Below, piece after piece: positions 31,223 to 44,175 of a stretch of DNA of 64,000 nucleotides; position 1 is the stretch's first letter, and each line of letters opens with the position of its first letter. Made by a program: the position numbers and the translations under genes. This DNA is from Schistocephalus solidus (Eukaryota > Platyhelminthes > Cestoda > Diphyllobothriidea > Diphyllobothriidae), in NCBI GenBank assembly GCA_017591395.1, contig WEDG01004599.1, positions 1 through 64,000 on the forward strand. Reading direction: 5' to 3'. Below the pieces are notes generated by a model. It made no database searches and was not told where the DNA came from. It worked only from the letters and a program-made list of their open reading frames with translations.

Positions 31223-32195
31223 AGTTTCTAAAAAAGAGTTCTTCTTTTGTTTTTCCTCGTATTTTAAGATGTCTCTACTAAGAGATAAGTAAAACTCTCA
31301 GTTATTTACCGTTTATCAAGGACAACAACACACTCTCTCAACAGATGACAATCCGAAGGATCCATTACAAATGTGGCGCAATATATAAGACACATAAAAA
31401 GTCTGTCTGAGGGATTCTATGTAATGAACAACACAATTGACTGGATTTTTCAATGGACTGAAGGCACTTTGTTTGGGATCTCGGATGGGGTAGGTTTAAT
31501 CGCGTGTTGGTAAAGATAGCGGCACCCTCTCCCGCTTAACGACTGCCTGACCTGACCGTGCCGCGCGGTTTGAATTTTCGAGCAACAAGAAGACCGAATT
31601 TAATCGAGTCTTTGCACTGAAACAAACAGTCCACAGACATTAATTGGTTCAAATTATTGAATTCATTAATTGAATCTTCCGCCCATTTGCTTTTGGATAC
31701 CATCACAGTTTGACCAGGAGAGTTCTCCAAATCGAGCACTGTCGGAAGAGAATTTTTTATTCATTGTGTCTTCATTCTGCAAACAGCTGTCTTCAGCCAA
31801 AAATTGGATTAAATAACGCTTTGATCAGCAATCCTTCGCCTGAGATCCATCGGGATCCTTATCTTCCGACCAGAAAAATTTTCTTCAAAACGGTCATTCT
31901 TTCGTGAAAGACTCCTGCGCAAATCTCGACTTGAGCTACGCAGCCTACTTACTCAAAATACAGGATCAAACTGTTCGTTGAATTAGCGGAGTGTCATCTA
32001 TTAAAGGCTGAGTCGATCATTTCTCTACTGCTTAATGTTCTGCTTGTCAGTTTATCCTAAATAGGCTTACTTGAAAACGTTCATGAGGCCTTTCCTCTTC
32101 GAAATATTTCGACAAACTTAACATAAGCGTAGCCATTGTCTAAAATTGTGCCTCATTACCCTGCAGATTCTTCCTTTTTCGTAAATTAACAACAT
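31223..32195. other. No gene seen
   Basis: Contains short frames only (67 codons at 31,536-31,739, minus). It may include the 5' UTR of LINE Z, whose exact start is not visible. Confidence 0.3.
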
Positions 32196-32209
32196 GACGG
32201 ATATGTGCA

Positions 32210-33458
32210 ATGTTACCCAAAATGATTGTGTCAGGGCACGGCGTCGATCTTCAGACCCCCGACAACTCATCCGCGCGCGCTGACCACTCGGCCACCGCAT
32301 CACGACAAGGAGGGACATCGCAAACTTTAATCGATTGTATGGGCGTACCACATGCAGACAGAATTTGTAGTGGATGCCAGGAGTTGGCCGAAAAGATCAA
32401 TTATCTCGAGGGAGAGTTTGAGAAGATGAAAATCCTGTTACGGTCTAGGTTAGGCACAGTCGACGATAAGACTGAAGCTATTGGACGGATAACTAGGAGT
32501 AGGACAAAAGGACATCATGTAAAAGGTACGCCAGCAACACTTTCCGTAGCTGTTACGGCAGCCCCAGAACAAACCGTGCAAATGCAAGACGAAAACAACC
32601 AGCGAGATAACTCGAAAAAACAAGAAAAAAATAAATATGTCAGTAAAAAGGCCGAGAGTAATAGACCAGGGCTTCCGAGACATATCTCCGAAAAACCCGA
32701 ACCAGAAACGACGACGAGCGTGCCGCCTATCACGTTAGACGCCGTGGGCCCTAAAAGTATAAACGAATCGCAAAAAAAATCCCAGCGTGTTAAACCAAGT
32801 ACGAGCAGTGCTATTGATTCACCCACCAAAACTACTAATTACAATGCGCTGCCCTCTGCGCCAGGTGCCTCTCCCAAGTCTGGCAAAACAGGCCACGAAC
32901 AAGCATCTGCTCCGCCATCCCCAGCGAATAGTGTCCGAGCAATAAAAAATTTAGCTAACGATATCCCCAATGGTCGATGCAAATCAAATTGATCGAGAAA
33001 AAAACATCATTATACAGGGACTCCCGGAATCGAGTGCAATCACATCCTCGGAGCGAGTTTCGGATGACCTAGTGCTCTTCCAGGACCTACTTAATATCAT
33101 TCTGGAACCATCTGAGGCAGTAGAAGTGATCAAAGCCTTCCGCCTTGGGAAACGGACAGAAAACCCACCGGAATCAACATGCCCTCGACCTCTCAAAGTC
33201 GTGCTGGTCAGTAGCGAGCAGTCTAGGCTCATTCTTTCCCGGCGATTTAGAATAAAAGGCTCCAACCCTGGCGTTTTTTTTCAACGGTACTTCTCACCAG
33301 CAGAAAGGCTGAAACGTCGTTCACTAGTTCTAGAACTGAGAAAGCGGTTCAGCGAGGGGGAGCGGAATTTGATTATCTACAACAACCAAGTTCGGCAGCG
33401 TCCACCTTTCTTCCATTGGGCAGGTCCCGTACGGATGACCGCGCAGCCGAGGCATTAA
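32210..33458 (+). CDS. LINE Z ORF1 protein
   Basis: Frame 32,210-32,992 followed, after a one-base shift near 32,970, by 32,970-33,458. The N-terminal part has CSGC and a leucine-zipper-like helix (AEKINYLEGEFEKMKILL), and the middle is Lys/Ser/Pro-rich. The C-terminal domain (FRLGKR, CPRPLKVVLVSSEQ, LILSRRFRIKGSNPGVFF, then LRKRFSEGERNLIIYNNQV) recurs in LINE Y at 54,740-55,060, so it is a conserved ORF1 module. Likely an RNA-binding chaperone, by analogy with other LINE ORF1 proteins. Confidence 0.75.
32225..32310 (-). repeat. Antisense tRNA-like segment inside LINE Z 5' region
   Basis: On the minus strand, TGGCCGAGTGGTCAGCGCG (box A-like) is followed 40-odd bases on by GATCGACGCC (box B-like). 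The layout resembles a Leu/Ser-type (long variable arm) tRNA relic. It lies within the first codons of ORF1 in opposite orientation. LINE Y has a similar antisense segment (53,590-53,668). Confidence 0.45.
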
Positions 33459-34426
33459 CTGAAGGCGCAAGCCGCATCGTAACCACATGTCCCTCAAACC
33501 GGAAGTTAAAATTTATGTACACCAATGCGCAAAGCATTTTATCAAAGTTTGACGAGATGCAGATCCATGTCTGTGATCTCTCACCAGACGTAATTTCTTT
33601 GACAGAAACCTGGTTGTCTGACCACGTGGACGACCGTGAGTTAACTATACCAGGCTACCAGCTATTCAGAAGCGACCGGGAAGGGCGTCAGGGAGGAGGC
33701 GTTGTAACCTACGTAAAACACGGACTCCTAGTGTCGGAAAAAACAGAACAGTTTGCATGCAGCTTCGAAGCTATTTGGCTCACTATAAAGGTGCCGAGAT
33801 CACACAGTCTTGAAGTCCTGACCGTCTACCGACCACCAAAAAGTGACTTCGAGGCTGACGCTCGCCTGTTAGAAGAGCTAGAAAGATTCGCCTCTCGATC
33901 CGACGTATTAATAATGGGCGACTTCAATGCACCACTCATTGACTGGAGTTCAGTATATGCACGCGGTCCAGAACTAGTTTTTTTGACCGACGTTTATTGG
34001 ACATGACACTGAGGTCATTCCTCACTCAGCACGTCTTATTTCCAACGAGGGTGCGGGAGGGACAGCAGTCAAACTGTTTAGACCTTGTGTTTACGAAATC
34101 GCTTGATAGTATTGATGAGGTGCAAAGTCTACCTCCCCTAGGTCGGAGTGACCACGTCGTACTTCACTGGGACTACTCAATGTTTTTCGGTGCCTGAACA
34201 GCCCACCAGATTAAGAAGAAATATTTGGCGTGGTGACTTTGATCAAATGAAGACTCGACTCAACAACATCAACTGGGAATCAGCTCTTTCCGGCAATGTG
34301 ACAGAGGATTGGGAATGGTTCAGTGAGTTATTGCATACTCTCCTCAGCAACCACTGCCCGATTTCACGTAAGAGACTAGATAAAAAGACCCCAGTGGCTG
34401 ACTCAAACGTTGAAAAAAAGAAGTGA
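33416..34426 (+). CDS. LINE Z AP-type endonuclease
   Basis: An endonuclease/exonuclease/phosphatase-fold domain: FMYTNAQSILSKFDEM (catalytic Asn), LTETWLSD (catalytic Glu), TVYRPPKSD, IMGDFNAPLIDW (Asp/Asn) and GRSDHVVLHWD (terminal Ser-Asp-His). Frames 33,416-34,006, 33,997-34,197 and 34,148-34,426 must be joined by single-base shifts. It overlaps the end of ORF1 by about 40 bp. It would nick target DNA to prime reverse transcription. Confidence 0.85.
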
Positions 34427-34429
34427 ATA

Positions 34430-36280
34430 AAAAGCGGAGGTTGTGGAAGAAATCACTCGCTGATGAGACTCCTGCGTTCATAAACGCATACAAGGCACAA
34501 AGGAACAAAAGTTAAACGGCTTATTCTCAGGACACGACAAGATTTTTGAAAAAAAGACCTGTTGAACCGTGCAGTAGAAAATCCGAAGTTATTCTACAAT
34601 TACATTAGAAGAAGCACGCGTAACAAGGACCCAGTTCCCTTACTAAGGACTAGCGAAAACCTAGAGATTAGTGAGGACGGAGCAAAAGCAGAGCACCTTT
34701 CAGAATTCTTTAAATCTATCTTTACGAGTGAAAGCGCATTTAATCCTCCCGACTACGACTTAGATGAGGGTCCAACAATAGAGGCTGTATCTTTCGACGA
34801 AGCAAATGTTCATAAAGAGCTGTTGGCTCTGAATGAGTCTAAATCACCGGGCCCAGATGATATACCGCCAAAGTTACTAAAAGGAACTCGCTGCGGAACT
34901 GGCCAAACCGTTGTCAATGATTTTTCCAAACCTCGTTCGAAGCCGGCACGTTACCTGCTGATTGGAAATCTGCACGAATCACACCATTATATAAAGGTGG
35001 AAGCAAGGTCTCCGCAAATAATTACCGGCCAATTAGCCTCACCTCGATCTGCTGCAAACTCATGGAAAAAATAATAAAGCGAGAGCTAATGCGCTTCTTA
35101 GAGCAGCATAAATTATTATCTGATGAGCAGCATGGATTTCGAAGTGGCAGGTCTTGCGTAACGAACTTGCTCTATTGTTTGGAACATTGGACGCGAGCAG
35201 TTGATGAAGGAAGCGCGCTGCACGTAGTCTACATAGACTTTAAGAAGGCATTTGATAGTGTCCCTCACCAGCGACTCCTACACAAACTCAACCGAACATG
35301 CATTAGGGGGTAATCTCCTCAGATGGATCAAAAGCTTCTTATTTGGCCGCTCTCAAACCGTCCATGTGGGTAACCAGCAGTCGGTGGAGGTTGCGGTTGA
35401 AAGTGGAGTTCCCCAGGGCTCCGTTCTTGGCCCTATTCTGTTCATTTTTGTACGTCAACGACTGCATCAATGGATTGGATTGTGATGTCGCCATGTTTGC
35501 GGATGACATTAAGCTATGGAGGGTCATCAGAACTGCAGCTGACGTAAAAGCATTTGCAGGAAAACCTAAACCGACTTCAACAATGGTCAAAGGACTGGCT
35601 TTTTGCCGTTCAATGCGAAAAAATGCACTATTCTACGAGTCGGTAGAACTAGCACTCCGAACCTCATGGATTACTACCTGAATGGTATACCATTGCAAAG
35701 AAGTTGACGCGCAGAAGGACTTGGGAGTGTGGATCTCACGCTCCCTTAAACCCTCGCTGCATTGTTCAAAGGTAGCCAAGTCTGCGATGTCAGCCCTGTA
35801 CCTTGTCAAGCGGGCTTTCTGTGCCTTTGATGAAGACTGCTTTGCCAAAGTCTTTCGAACTTTTGTGCGGCCGCAATTGGAGTTCGCTATCCAAGCTTGG
35901 AGACCCTGGAACGCGAAAGACCTCAATATCCTCGAAAAAGGTTCAAAGACGTGCAACCAAACTTGTGACTGGACAGGGGCTCATTACCCTATGAAACCCG
36001 ATTAGCTAACCTTAATCTCTTTCCCTTGAGTTACAGGCAGCTACGAGGTGACCTGATACAAACATTCCGTATCATGTGCGGTCAGGGCTGCTGCCTCGCA
36101 CCCGGAGACTTCTTCCAGTTAGCAACAACCACGAACTTGAGAGGGCATCCACTCAAACTACGTGTAACTGGGGCCAGACTGGATACACGAAAGTTCTTCT
36201 TCTCCAAAGAGAGCGGTCGACGCTTGGAATGCTCTGCCTCTGGATGTTGTTATGGCTACTTCCGTTGAGCTTTTTTTAAG
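34430..36280 (+). CDS. LINE Z reverse transcriptase and C-terminus
   Basis: RT landmarks across broken frames: SPGPDDIPPKLLK (34,840), SDEQHGFRSGRSCVTNLL (35,120), VYIDFKKAFDSVPHQRLL (35,230), VPQGSVLGPILF (35,410), MFADDIKLW (catalytic ADD, 35,495), DLGVWISRSLKPSLHC (35,720) and a C-terminal FVRPQLEFAIQAWRPW region. Shifts occur near 35,300, 35,450 and 35,560. All catalytic Asp residues are kept. Confidence 0.85.
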
Positions 36281-36661
36281 AAAAAAACCTGGACCAGTAT
36301 AGCAGTGCCCACTATAATATCCCCAGATCTTCTTAGTCACGTCCCAGTTGAATAACACTCTTATATGACAATACTACTTTCTATATTACAGTACCATTTT
36401 TATAGCATTTTTTATTAGCTAAAACTCGTCGCATATGCCTCACTCACGAGAATCTCGTCACCAATAATAGCATGTACTCATGCTACTCGGCATATGCAAG
36501 TACAAATTATGTTTACTCTTTTTGATGAGCCAACAGCTGCTTATTTTTCCGCACGCTATTATGCAAACCAACTTTTTTTACATTTTTCATGATGTACCAG
36601 AGGCTTTTTAGCCATACTGTAACCAAGAGGGAGTTCAAAGGCGTTTGCCTATCTTTCCCTT

Positions 36662-36693
36662 AATAAACTTGACTTGACTTGACTTGACTTGAC
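36662..36693 (+). repeat. (TTGAC)n 3' terminus of LINE Z
   Basis: About five copies of the pentamer CTTGA/TTGAC end the element right after AATAAA-like sequence. Terminal short repeats of this type are made during target-primed reverse transcription. Confidence 0.8.
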
Positions 36694-37339
36694 ACCCCAT
36701 TCCGCAACGCTCACAGTAACCCACTAACTCGCATCCTCTCTTTTCAGCACTCCCATAGCCCTTCCCAGCAAATTCTGACAGCGCTGCACTCCCCACCAGG
36801 TTTTTAGCAGATATTTCAGTTTCCCCATCAATCCAGACAGATCGTAGATTGCCGTGGCATTGCACCTTTCCTTATGCACTATATTTTTTTACCCTCCATC
36901 AAGATAATTTATTGTTTGTATATATCTATGGTACAATCACCTCGTTTCATATTCTGATTGTGTGTGCATAAAAACCAGTCTATCTAATGACCCTGTTCAG
37001 CCACTTATCACTGGAATGCCTCCCGGTGTGTCAAACAAATTTTTATGTGCCTGCCTCAAAGTCTTCGGCCTCATCACATCTACATGATCCTCGTAGACAA
37101 TAAGAGTAAGGATCTTGTATGTTAAAGTTCAGGATAAAACCCATGGTCTCGTAACTATGAGGGCAATTTTATTCAGATGTCCGCAGGCGAAATACACTCA
37201 AGCTTTGCACTAAAGCGCTTAACGGGATTTCCTTATGAAAACGGTTAGGGGCGGGCTGAGAATCTCAAATGATTCCGACTAATTTGCCCCACCTTAAAGA
37301 GGTATGAACTAAAAAAGAGTATTGAATGTATGCCATTTA
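36694..37339. other. No gene seen
   Basis: Unassigned sequence between two LINE copies. Confidence 0.35.
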
Positions 37340-38320
37340 AAGGAAGAGTTCATACACCAAAAAGGATCCATGTCAGCAGCATTCTTCTTATTCCAATTTC
37401 AGATAATTTATAGATTAGACGTTTGTGTGGAACACTGTCAAACGCCCTTTTGAAATCAGTGAATATGACGTCAATTCTACCATCTTCGTCCGATGCGCGA
37501 GTCCACTGCTCTGTAAAGAGCAATTTACTGGAATTACATGAGCGATTTTCTCTGAAGCCATGCTGGAGCTCTGTGACTAATCGGTTTTCCTCCAGGAAAT
37601 TCATGGTCGCCTTCTTAGTTATTGACTCCATTATTTCACAGCAAATGGAGGTTAGGCTGAGAGGCCAATAATTGTTGACATGAGATCGAGCCCCACTCTT
37701 GAATATGGGGTATATATTTGCTCCCTTCCATTCGGATGGCAGTTTCCTTGATTCAAATGACTAAATGAATATATGCGCTTGTGGTTTGGAGAGTTCACCG
37801 GCCTGTTCTTTCAATAACTTTGCCAGTAAATCGACCGGACGAGATGACTTCGCTTCTTGGAGATTTTGCAGTTCTAGTTCCACGAGAGGTACCGGGAAAA
37901 GTATATATTCAAGCACTGAACCGGCCTCTATATCGGCACTGTTGATGTGTGGGCAAGCTAAATTTTAGGTTCTCGAGCGAATATCGAGGCAAAGAACCGA
38001 CCATGTGCTTGAATTTCTTGCAATTTTCAAGGACTTCAACACCATTCCCATCCATAAGTACTGAAACTGGGTCCTTTTTTCACTGCCATTTGATATACTG
38101 GAATGAAATTTTAGGCTTCTTATCCACCTGCTGGATAATTATTGATTCATAGTTCTACCTTGACTGACAGACCATTTTTGACATCATTTCGTTGTTGACA
38201 AAATTCCTCGAGGTTTTCTGCTGATCCTGTTTCCCGGAATACAATCTATTTTTTTAATTTTTCTCCTTTATCTCCTTGTTAAGTTCTCTTGAAAACCAGG
38301 CAGGGTGACTAGTCTAAAGC
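37340..38320 (-). pseudogene. LINE RT fragment (Z-related, separate family)
   Basis: Minus strand: SRKLPSEWKGANIYPIFKSG, PLSLTSICCEIMESI, ELQHGFRENRSC and FTDFKRAFDSVPHKRLIYKL (37,350-37,631) cover RT fingers and early palm. Truncated before the catalytic ADD box at about 37,340. The upstream linker is decayed. It begins next to the 3' part of another LINE at 38,340. Confidence 0.75.
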
Positions 38321-38339
38321 GTTCAATCAGATGGAAAAA

Positions 38340-41300
38340 AACGTCTAAGATTCGTTAGGCGGGTTGGATATTGCAAGGAGCTTTGACTCCTAACCATTTT
38401 GGTGGCTCTCCTCTGTACTCTTTCGAGGCAGTTCTGATCTTGAACCGTCCAGTGTCTCCAGGCTTGTACATTATATTCCAAATGCGGCCTAACGAATGTT
38501 CCAAAAGTTTAAGCGATGAGATCTTCATTAAAATCGAAAAAGGCTCGTCTGATGGCATGCAACACAGCCATTGCGCTTTTCGCCACTTTCGAACAGGTAG
38601 AGGATAATTTTAAGGTGGTAGTCGTCAGCACACAAAGGTCCTTTTGGGTTTACACGTCTTATTAAATTTCACCGTTGAGAAAGTAACTTCTACTTTCGAC
38701 AGGTCCAGATGGGTTACCTAAGCGAAGTATTGAACAGCAATCGAAGTTGAACTGCAAAAGGCAATGATTTGATCACTCCTCTGATCTGTTGTTTATTTTC
38801 GTCAGCAAGGCGTTAAATTACATCCCAGATTTTCATTTCGTCGGCAAAAATTTCTGCTTCACAGTCCAGATCCCTGACACAATCGTCCTAGATAACGAAC
38901 AGTATTGGCCATAGTACTGAACCCTGAGGAACCTCACTCTCGACCGCAGCAGAACTTGACCTCTCTTGGATGATGCACACAACCTGGGCCGACTCACGAG
39001 GAAATTTGCAATCTCCTTGAGGAGATTACCTGAGATTTCAATTCTTTCTTGCTTGTACAACAGTCTCTGGTGTGGCATAGTATCGCAGGCCTTTTGAAAA
39101 GTCAATGAAAGGGATGTGAACCACGTGTCTTTCTTCAAGTGTTTGGGTCCACCGCTGGAGCAAATGCAGCAAATTTGTTGTGCAGGATCTTCCTTTTCTG
39201 AACCCGTGTTGACAGTTTGATAACAAATTGTGAGTATATAGGAATAACATCATTTCGCTCTTGATGATCCTTTCCATCATCTTACCAAGGATTAATGTCA
39301 AGCTTATGCACCTGTAGTTGGTCAATGACGCCCGGGAACCGCTTTTGTACAAGGGAGTTACGTGTGCCAGCTTCAAATCGATAGGAAGTGTTCCGTAGTC
39401 AAATGACTTTTGAAAGAGCACTGACAGAGGTGTGAAAAGTTCATTGGCAAGTTCTTTCAGAATCTTGGGTGGACGCTTGTCTGGTCCTCGGGATTCCGAC
39501 ACTTTTTGTCCCTTTAATTTCCCTTTAGATCAGAAATTCTGAGAATAGTATGGGGCAAATGCTTGCAGTCGGCTGGTTTTCCACTGAGGATTAAAGGAAC
39601 CTTGCGTCGTTTGTGTAGACTGAGCGGTAGAACTGTGAAAATTACTCGGCTTTTTCCCTATTTTCAGTAATTTTGACGCCCATGGCAGTTTTAATCCGCA
39701 AGATATAATGTATTTTTCTTTTACATCTGCGGAGGTAATTGTCAACTTACTTTGGATTCTGCGTTGCCTTTTGCAGCAAAGTTTTCTCGGATTCTCGTCA
39801 CCTATTAAGAATAAGGCTTCTCAGTTTGTTTCTCTGTGTGTTGAAATTCTTAGAATATGCGACTTTAATAAACTCGCAATATTTATTCCCCAACTTGTGC
39901 TTTCTATATATCTCCCTTTTAAGGTTGCTGTCTAGCCACCCAGGACGCTTACTCTGGTGGACACTCGTAAGTGGGCAGTGGGTGTTCATGATTTGCAGAA
40001 GAACATTCCAGATGGACTCCTAATCTTCGTTCACGGTGCTCGAAACATCGAGGCCAGTTGAGGTCTGTTAAATTTTCTCGCATCTGATGACAATTTCCTC
40101 GCCAAACTTTACGCCGTTTTTCCTCTATAGCAGGCGCAACGGAGAATAATGAGTAGTCCCACATAAGCACCACATGATCACTTCGACCGAGCGGAGGCAT
40201 TTAATTAATCTCGTCAATGCTGCCAGATGTATTCGTTAAAACCAGGTCAAGACAGTTAGCCCTTTGTCGTTCACGTGTTCTGGTGGGGAAAAGGACATGT
40301 TGTGTGAGGAGTGCCTTCAAGGTCTTTTGCAGAAAAACATAATAAAAAGTCGATTTTGGTCATTTTGATTGAACAGTGCTCCAGTTAATTCCTTGTGCGT
40401 TGAAGTCACCCAAAGTCATGACATTAGGTCGACTGGAGTACTTTTCCAATTGTTCTAACAAGTTGGTATCTTCGACTCGGCCTATCCTAATTTGCCGATA
40501 GACAGTGAGTACACCCAGACATGGAGAGCCAAGAGCCTTGATGGTCAACCATATGGCTTCCGTGCTGCACGCAAACTTGCTCATCTTGTCAGACACTATT
40601 AGCACCTCTTTCACATACACAATTCTTCCCCCACCCGTCGGTTTTCTCTGTCCCTCCAATATATATGTTATCCGTTCAATTTTATTTCTCTATCTCGAAT
40701 ACTACCCGACAGCCAGGTTTCGGTTACTGCTACCACATCAGGAGATACTTAGGTAAGGCAAATTTTTAACTCGTCAAGTTTTGATAAACGACTTTGGGCA
40801 TTTGTCTTCAAGCACTTCAATTTTGTGCCAGCCACACTTCCCGATGCGTTTGTCAATTTAATAGGCCTTATTGCGTCTCCTCTGACGTCAATCTCAGATG
40901 CCTTTTCCGTTTTTATGATGAGTTTCATTAACTCTGGTTTCCACTGTTAGAACGCTGGGCGTTACGGAATCAGTTCTGTCATCTCTTTGGGCAATTGGTT
41001 GCCTGATGGTTTTGGTGTTAGTGGGGTAGCTAGTGTTGTCGTTAATACAATTGTTTGGTTATACGGAAAATTTCTATTCTTTGAACTCCCTTCTCCTTGC
41101 AAATAGCCAGATTGTGTTCGCCAGCCTTCAGTCTTGTTTGGCGTTTCAGCCTTCCTGACTCCTGTTGTGGTGTTTCCTAATTGCAGATTGCCACGCGTTT
41201 GTTTCTTAGGATTCAACTTCAGGCTCGTTGGAATACAGAAGATAGCACGATGGAATTTTTGGTTCTCTTTAGTCGTCTTCCGTAGGATTCAGAGACTGTG

Positions 41301-41720
41301 CTCCTGTTATCCGGTCGTTATGGGTATTCGCGTCCGAACATTGAGAGTTGTTACAAATTCTAGATTTTGGTACTTTTGCTGCTTTGGTCACTGCCTTTTG
41401 AACTGCAGTATAGCTTACCGTATTCCGTCTAGGTTTCTTATATTGCAAGAACTTTCTTAAGTCTGCAAGATAATTTTCAGTTTTTTAACTCTCAGTAAAA
41501 TATAAGAACAACCAATACAGGATTCATCCTCGTAGCCGACGGATTTGGCTGTCACTACGCTTTTTGCGCGCTTTACTGGTCCTTGGTTATAAGTATAAAC
41601 TGACTGAGGGAAAGTCGTGGATGACGAAGCCAACTGAACAGGCTTTCCTTTAAAGGAAATGCAATGAATGGTTATGCTGCTAGCAAACAATTGCTTTAAG
41701 TCAATGAATTTTAAAAACAC
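38340..41720 (-). pseudogene. LINE, Z-like relative, decayed but nearly full length
   Basis: Minus strand, from 41,720 down: ORF1-like piece with CIGC and a helix (41,460-41,720), Lys/Thr-rich ORF1 middle (40,962-41,216), endonuclease N-terminus (SPDVVAVTETWLS near 40,730), YRQIRIGR and TLGDFNAQGINWS (40,360-40,659), GRSDHVVLMWDYS (40,165-40,190), RT with SRGPDKRPPKILKEL, LSNCQHGFRKGRSCTTNLL (39,038-39,502), and the C-terminal LGRIWNIMYKPGDTGRFK (38,355-38,558). Every frame is broken, and the ADD box near 38,850 is degraded. Confidence 0.8.
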
Positions 41721-41849
41721 TGCGTAAACGTATGTTATCTTTTGAGCGTATAACTAAAAATTCTGACTGGGTTGGGAGTATGGCGACTATTTAAAGCAAG
41801 ATGACCAAAAATGTGCCAACTTCTTCAACAACGCTTTTAAAACAAACTA

Positions 41850-42140
41850 AAATCGGTAGGAAGAATATTCAGGACTGACTCAGCAGTTCAGAGATATCGC
41901 AGGTTCTGGATAACTTCCGATCTTCACGAAGTTGTACACTTTGTTTCACTTAGTGGTTGTCAGTTTTTATTGGTGCAGAGCCTGTGTAATCAAGTTAACT
42001 TAGATGATTGACAAATTCCAGTTTGATGCCGTTTTATGAGGAATCTCGGCACACAAAAAATTGCAGAGGAAAAAGAAGCAAGTGAGTTCAAGCAGTTATA
42101 ACGGTATTGTCCAGAACGGTCCAAGTGAAGTGGTAACGGA
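41850..42140 (+). repeat. Repeat R, plus-strand fragment
   Basis: Matches 52,790-53,016 in inverse orientation (shared GGAAGAATATTCAGGA, GGATAACTTC, CAAATTCCA). The minus-strand copy keeps a 62-codon frame. It ends exactly where LINE X begins (42,143). Family unknown; probably the coding relic of another LINE. Confidence 0.55.
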
Positions 42141-42142
42141 GT

Positions 42143-42916
42143 TCAAATCGTTCTTCTTGTCTAACCACAGCCAGAAGGTCTTGGTAGATTATAGCTACTA
42201 GACGCCTCACCCGATCACGAGAGGCGTTTTTAACGGCCCGTTTTTTGGTCCCTCATCTTTATTCTGCACATAAATGAAATGTAAACAGTACTCAAACATT
42301 CCCATCTTTTCGTTTGGGTTGACGATCTCAAGTACATTTACCTTTTTCTAGGCACTCGGCCAATACTTATGTTGATATAATCAGAAACTGACATACTTGT
42401 GTTCTCACGATGGACCTATGGTTGGCTGATGGAATTTTCTCCATGTAAGAGTAGTTTCATGTGTTTTGGCCCCGCAAAGCTTACTGGAGCCCTAATATTT
42501 CAATATAGGCCACTTTTAGAGCAATCAACCATAAGAGACTTAGGTCTAAGTTACACGAATAAGCTAGCATTATCACCTCATGCAGATCAAATTTCTGCAA
42601 TGGCTGCAGAGATATGTTGTTTTATATCACAGGATTAATTGCTTCTGAAAATAAAGTTAAGCATATAGCATATGTTTGTTCTTACCATCTTAGAATATTT
42701 CTGTCCCTTCTTTGGTCTAATGAATGGCTATGAATGCAGTAAGATTGAAAATGTTTAGAGAGTTTTTAGTCAAAGACAATTTTCTCTTCCTGGATCAATT
42801 ATCGTTTATATGGATAGCTGCCATTTAGGAAACATTAACTTTCCCTGGGTTGGAAGACTCGAGGATGGTCTCTGCTTCGTGTTTCGCGTTGACACTAGTC
42901 CAAATCTCGCACGAAG
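42143..42916 (+). pseudogene. LINE X, copy X2, 5' piece
   Basis: Begins at the same RT position as X1 (SLVSNHSQKVLVD) and includes the RYTYGWLMEFSPCKSSFMCFG region (42,399-42,638), with QYRPLLEQSTIRDLGLSYTN. The ADD box is lost. It stops abruptly at 42,916, where an opposite-strand X copy begins. Confidence 0.7.
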
Positions 42917-43975
42917 TAAATAAATAATTAAATTGTATATTTAAGTCCCAGAGAGCCCCGCCATTTCAAACTTAGTATCGCGGTTTAAATAAATACAAAG
43001 TAGATAATTGCTGAAATATGTGAGCAGCCATATGAACAGCAGAAATGTGTAATATGGAAGGCATATCCGATTCAGAACGATTTACCATTTTCAAAACAAA
43101 AGACAACAATCTTTGGCATATACGGTAAACTAGAAAAGAAGCAATAAAAAACTCTTACGGTTAAATCAGAGGCGGAGTCCGGCGAGCCGCCAATGAAAAA
43201 ACTAAGAGAAAAACTGCTTTACTAAAAATTAATAGCTATATGCAATGGGATAGTATTGTGATGTTGCTGACAACGTATGAGGGTTTGGAACTCTCCTTGT
43301 CGGGTGAGAGATAACATAGCAGTCAGAGCTACTGTTTATTACCATCAGCGGATGTAAGAAAGGAGAAACACATTGTGGACAACAGCGTCGAAACGAAGAA
43401 GGGACAGTAGAATTCACGAGATCATCATCGTGATGCGACCTTGCTGACTGCATAGTCCATCACCAAAGAGGCGAAACCATCAGAACCCGCCTCGATCATC
43501 ATCAAACCTGGAGACTATCGTCAGGGTTGCAAATTCGGAGGAAAGTATCAAGGTTGTCAAGAGTTAGCAATGCTAGTTTAAAAGGAGGGGAAGAAAAAGT
43601 GAATGCAAAGATTGACTCAGCAGAGGATGATGGAAATATAATTAGAGACCAATATAATTTCAAGGCAGCTGCCTCAAATACCAGGAGGACCCTTTTCAAA
43701 ATCCAAAAGTTGCGAGTTTGGGAAGGAAACAGAAAATAAGGACTTTATATCTTCCGAAGTTAAATGGTTGCGTAATTTGGTTTTGAAAATAGCTAATGTA
43801 GACGACAACCTAATTTACAGTGGAAGATTATTCCATATGAAAGCGTATTTGGAGGCAAAATCTGAGAACGATTAGTTGTGGAGCTAAGGGGTGGTGAAAT
43901 TATCATGGAGGAATTACTAGTGGCGTAGGGTCGATCTACCGGAGTGAGAGCGTTAATTCGTGGGAGATTTGGGCT
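42917..43975 (-). pseudogene. LINE X, inverted 3' piece
   Basis: Minus-strand X sequence from its (TTTA)n 3' terminus (42,917) through the 3' UTR and last coding part to about 43,975. The join to the plus-strand piece on its left and to another plus-strand X tail on its right (43,980-44,175) shows a rearranged or nested X locus. Confidence 0.65.
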
Positions 43976-43979
43976 AGAG

Positions 43980-44175
43980 ATAATGGTTCACCATTTAATC
44001 CCAAGATTGTTGACTATTGCTTTAAACATTTCGAATCGTTGTTAGTCGGATGTGCCAACCTTACTACTCATTTCTAATGTTTCATATGATTATTCATACA
44101 CAGCAGCAATTATCCACTTTTTATTAATTTATACCAGTTGTTAGTTTGTAATTATGGGGCCTTCTCTGCCTTTTA
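43980..44175 (+). pseudogene. LINE X, plus-strand 3' tail
   Basis: Last ~195 bp of the X 3' UTR in plus orientation (CGGATGTGCCAACCTTACTA, then CAGCAATTATCCACTTTTT), inverse to part of 42,985-43,080. Its end abuts the 3' terminus of LINE Y. Confidence 0.6.

Larger units (their letters stand above)
32200..36693 (+). mobile_element. CR1/Jockey-like LINE, family Z, near full length
   Basis: A 4.5-kb non-LTR retrotransposon with ORF1, AP-type endonuclease and RT in that order, ending in AATAAA-like sequence and a (TTGAC)n pentamer array. Microsatellite-like 3' termini fit CR1/Jockey-type elements. Frames are broken about six times, often by one base. The exact 5' end is unknown; about 32,200 is the first point where ORF1 becomes readable. 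Confidence 0.88.
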
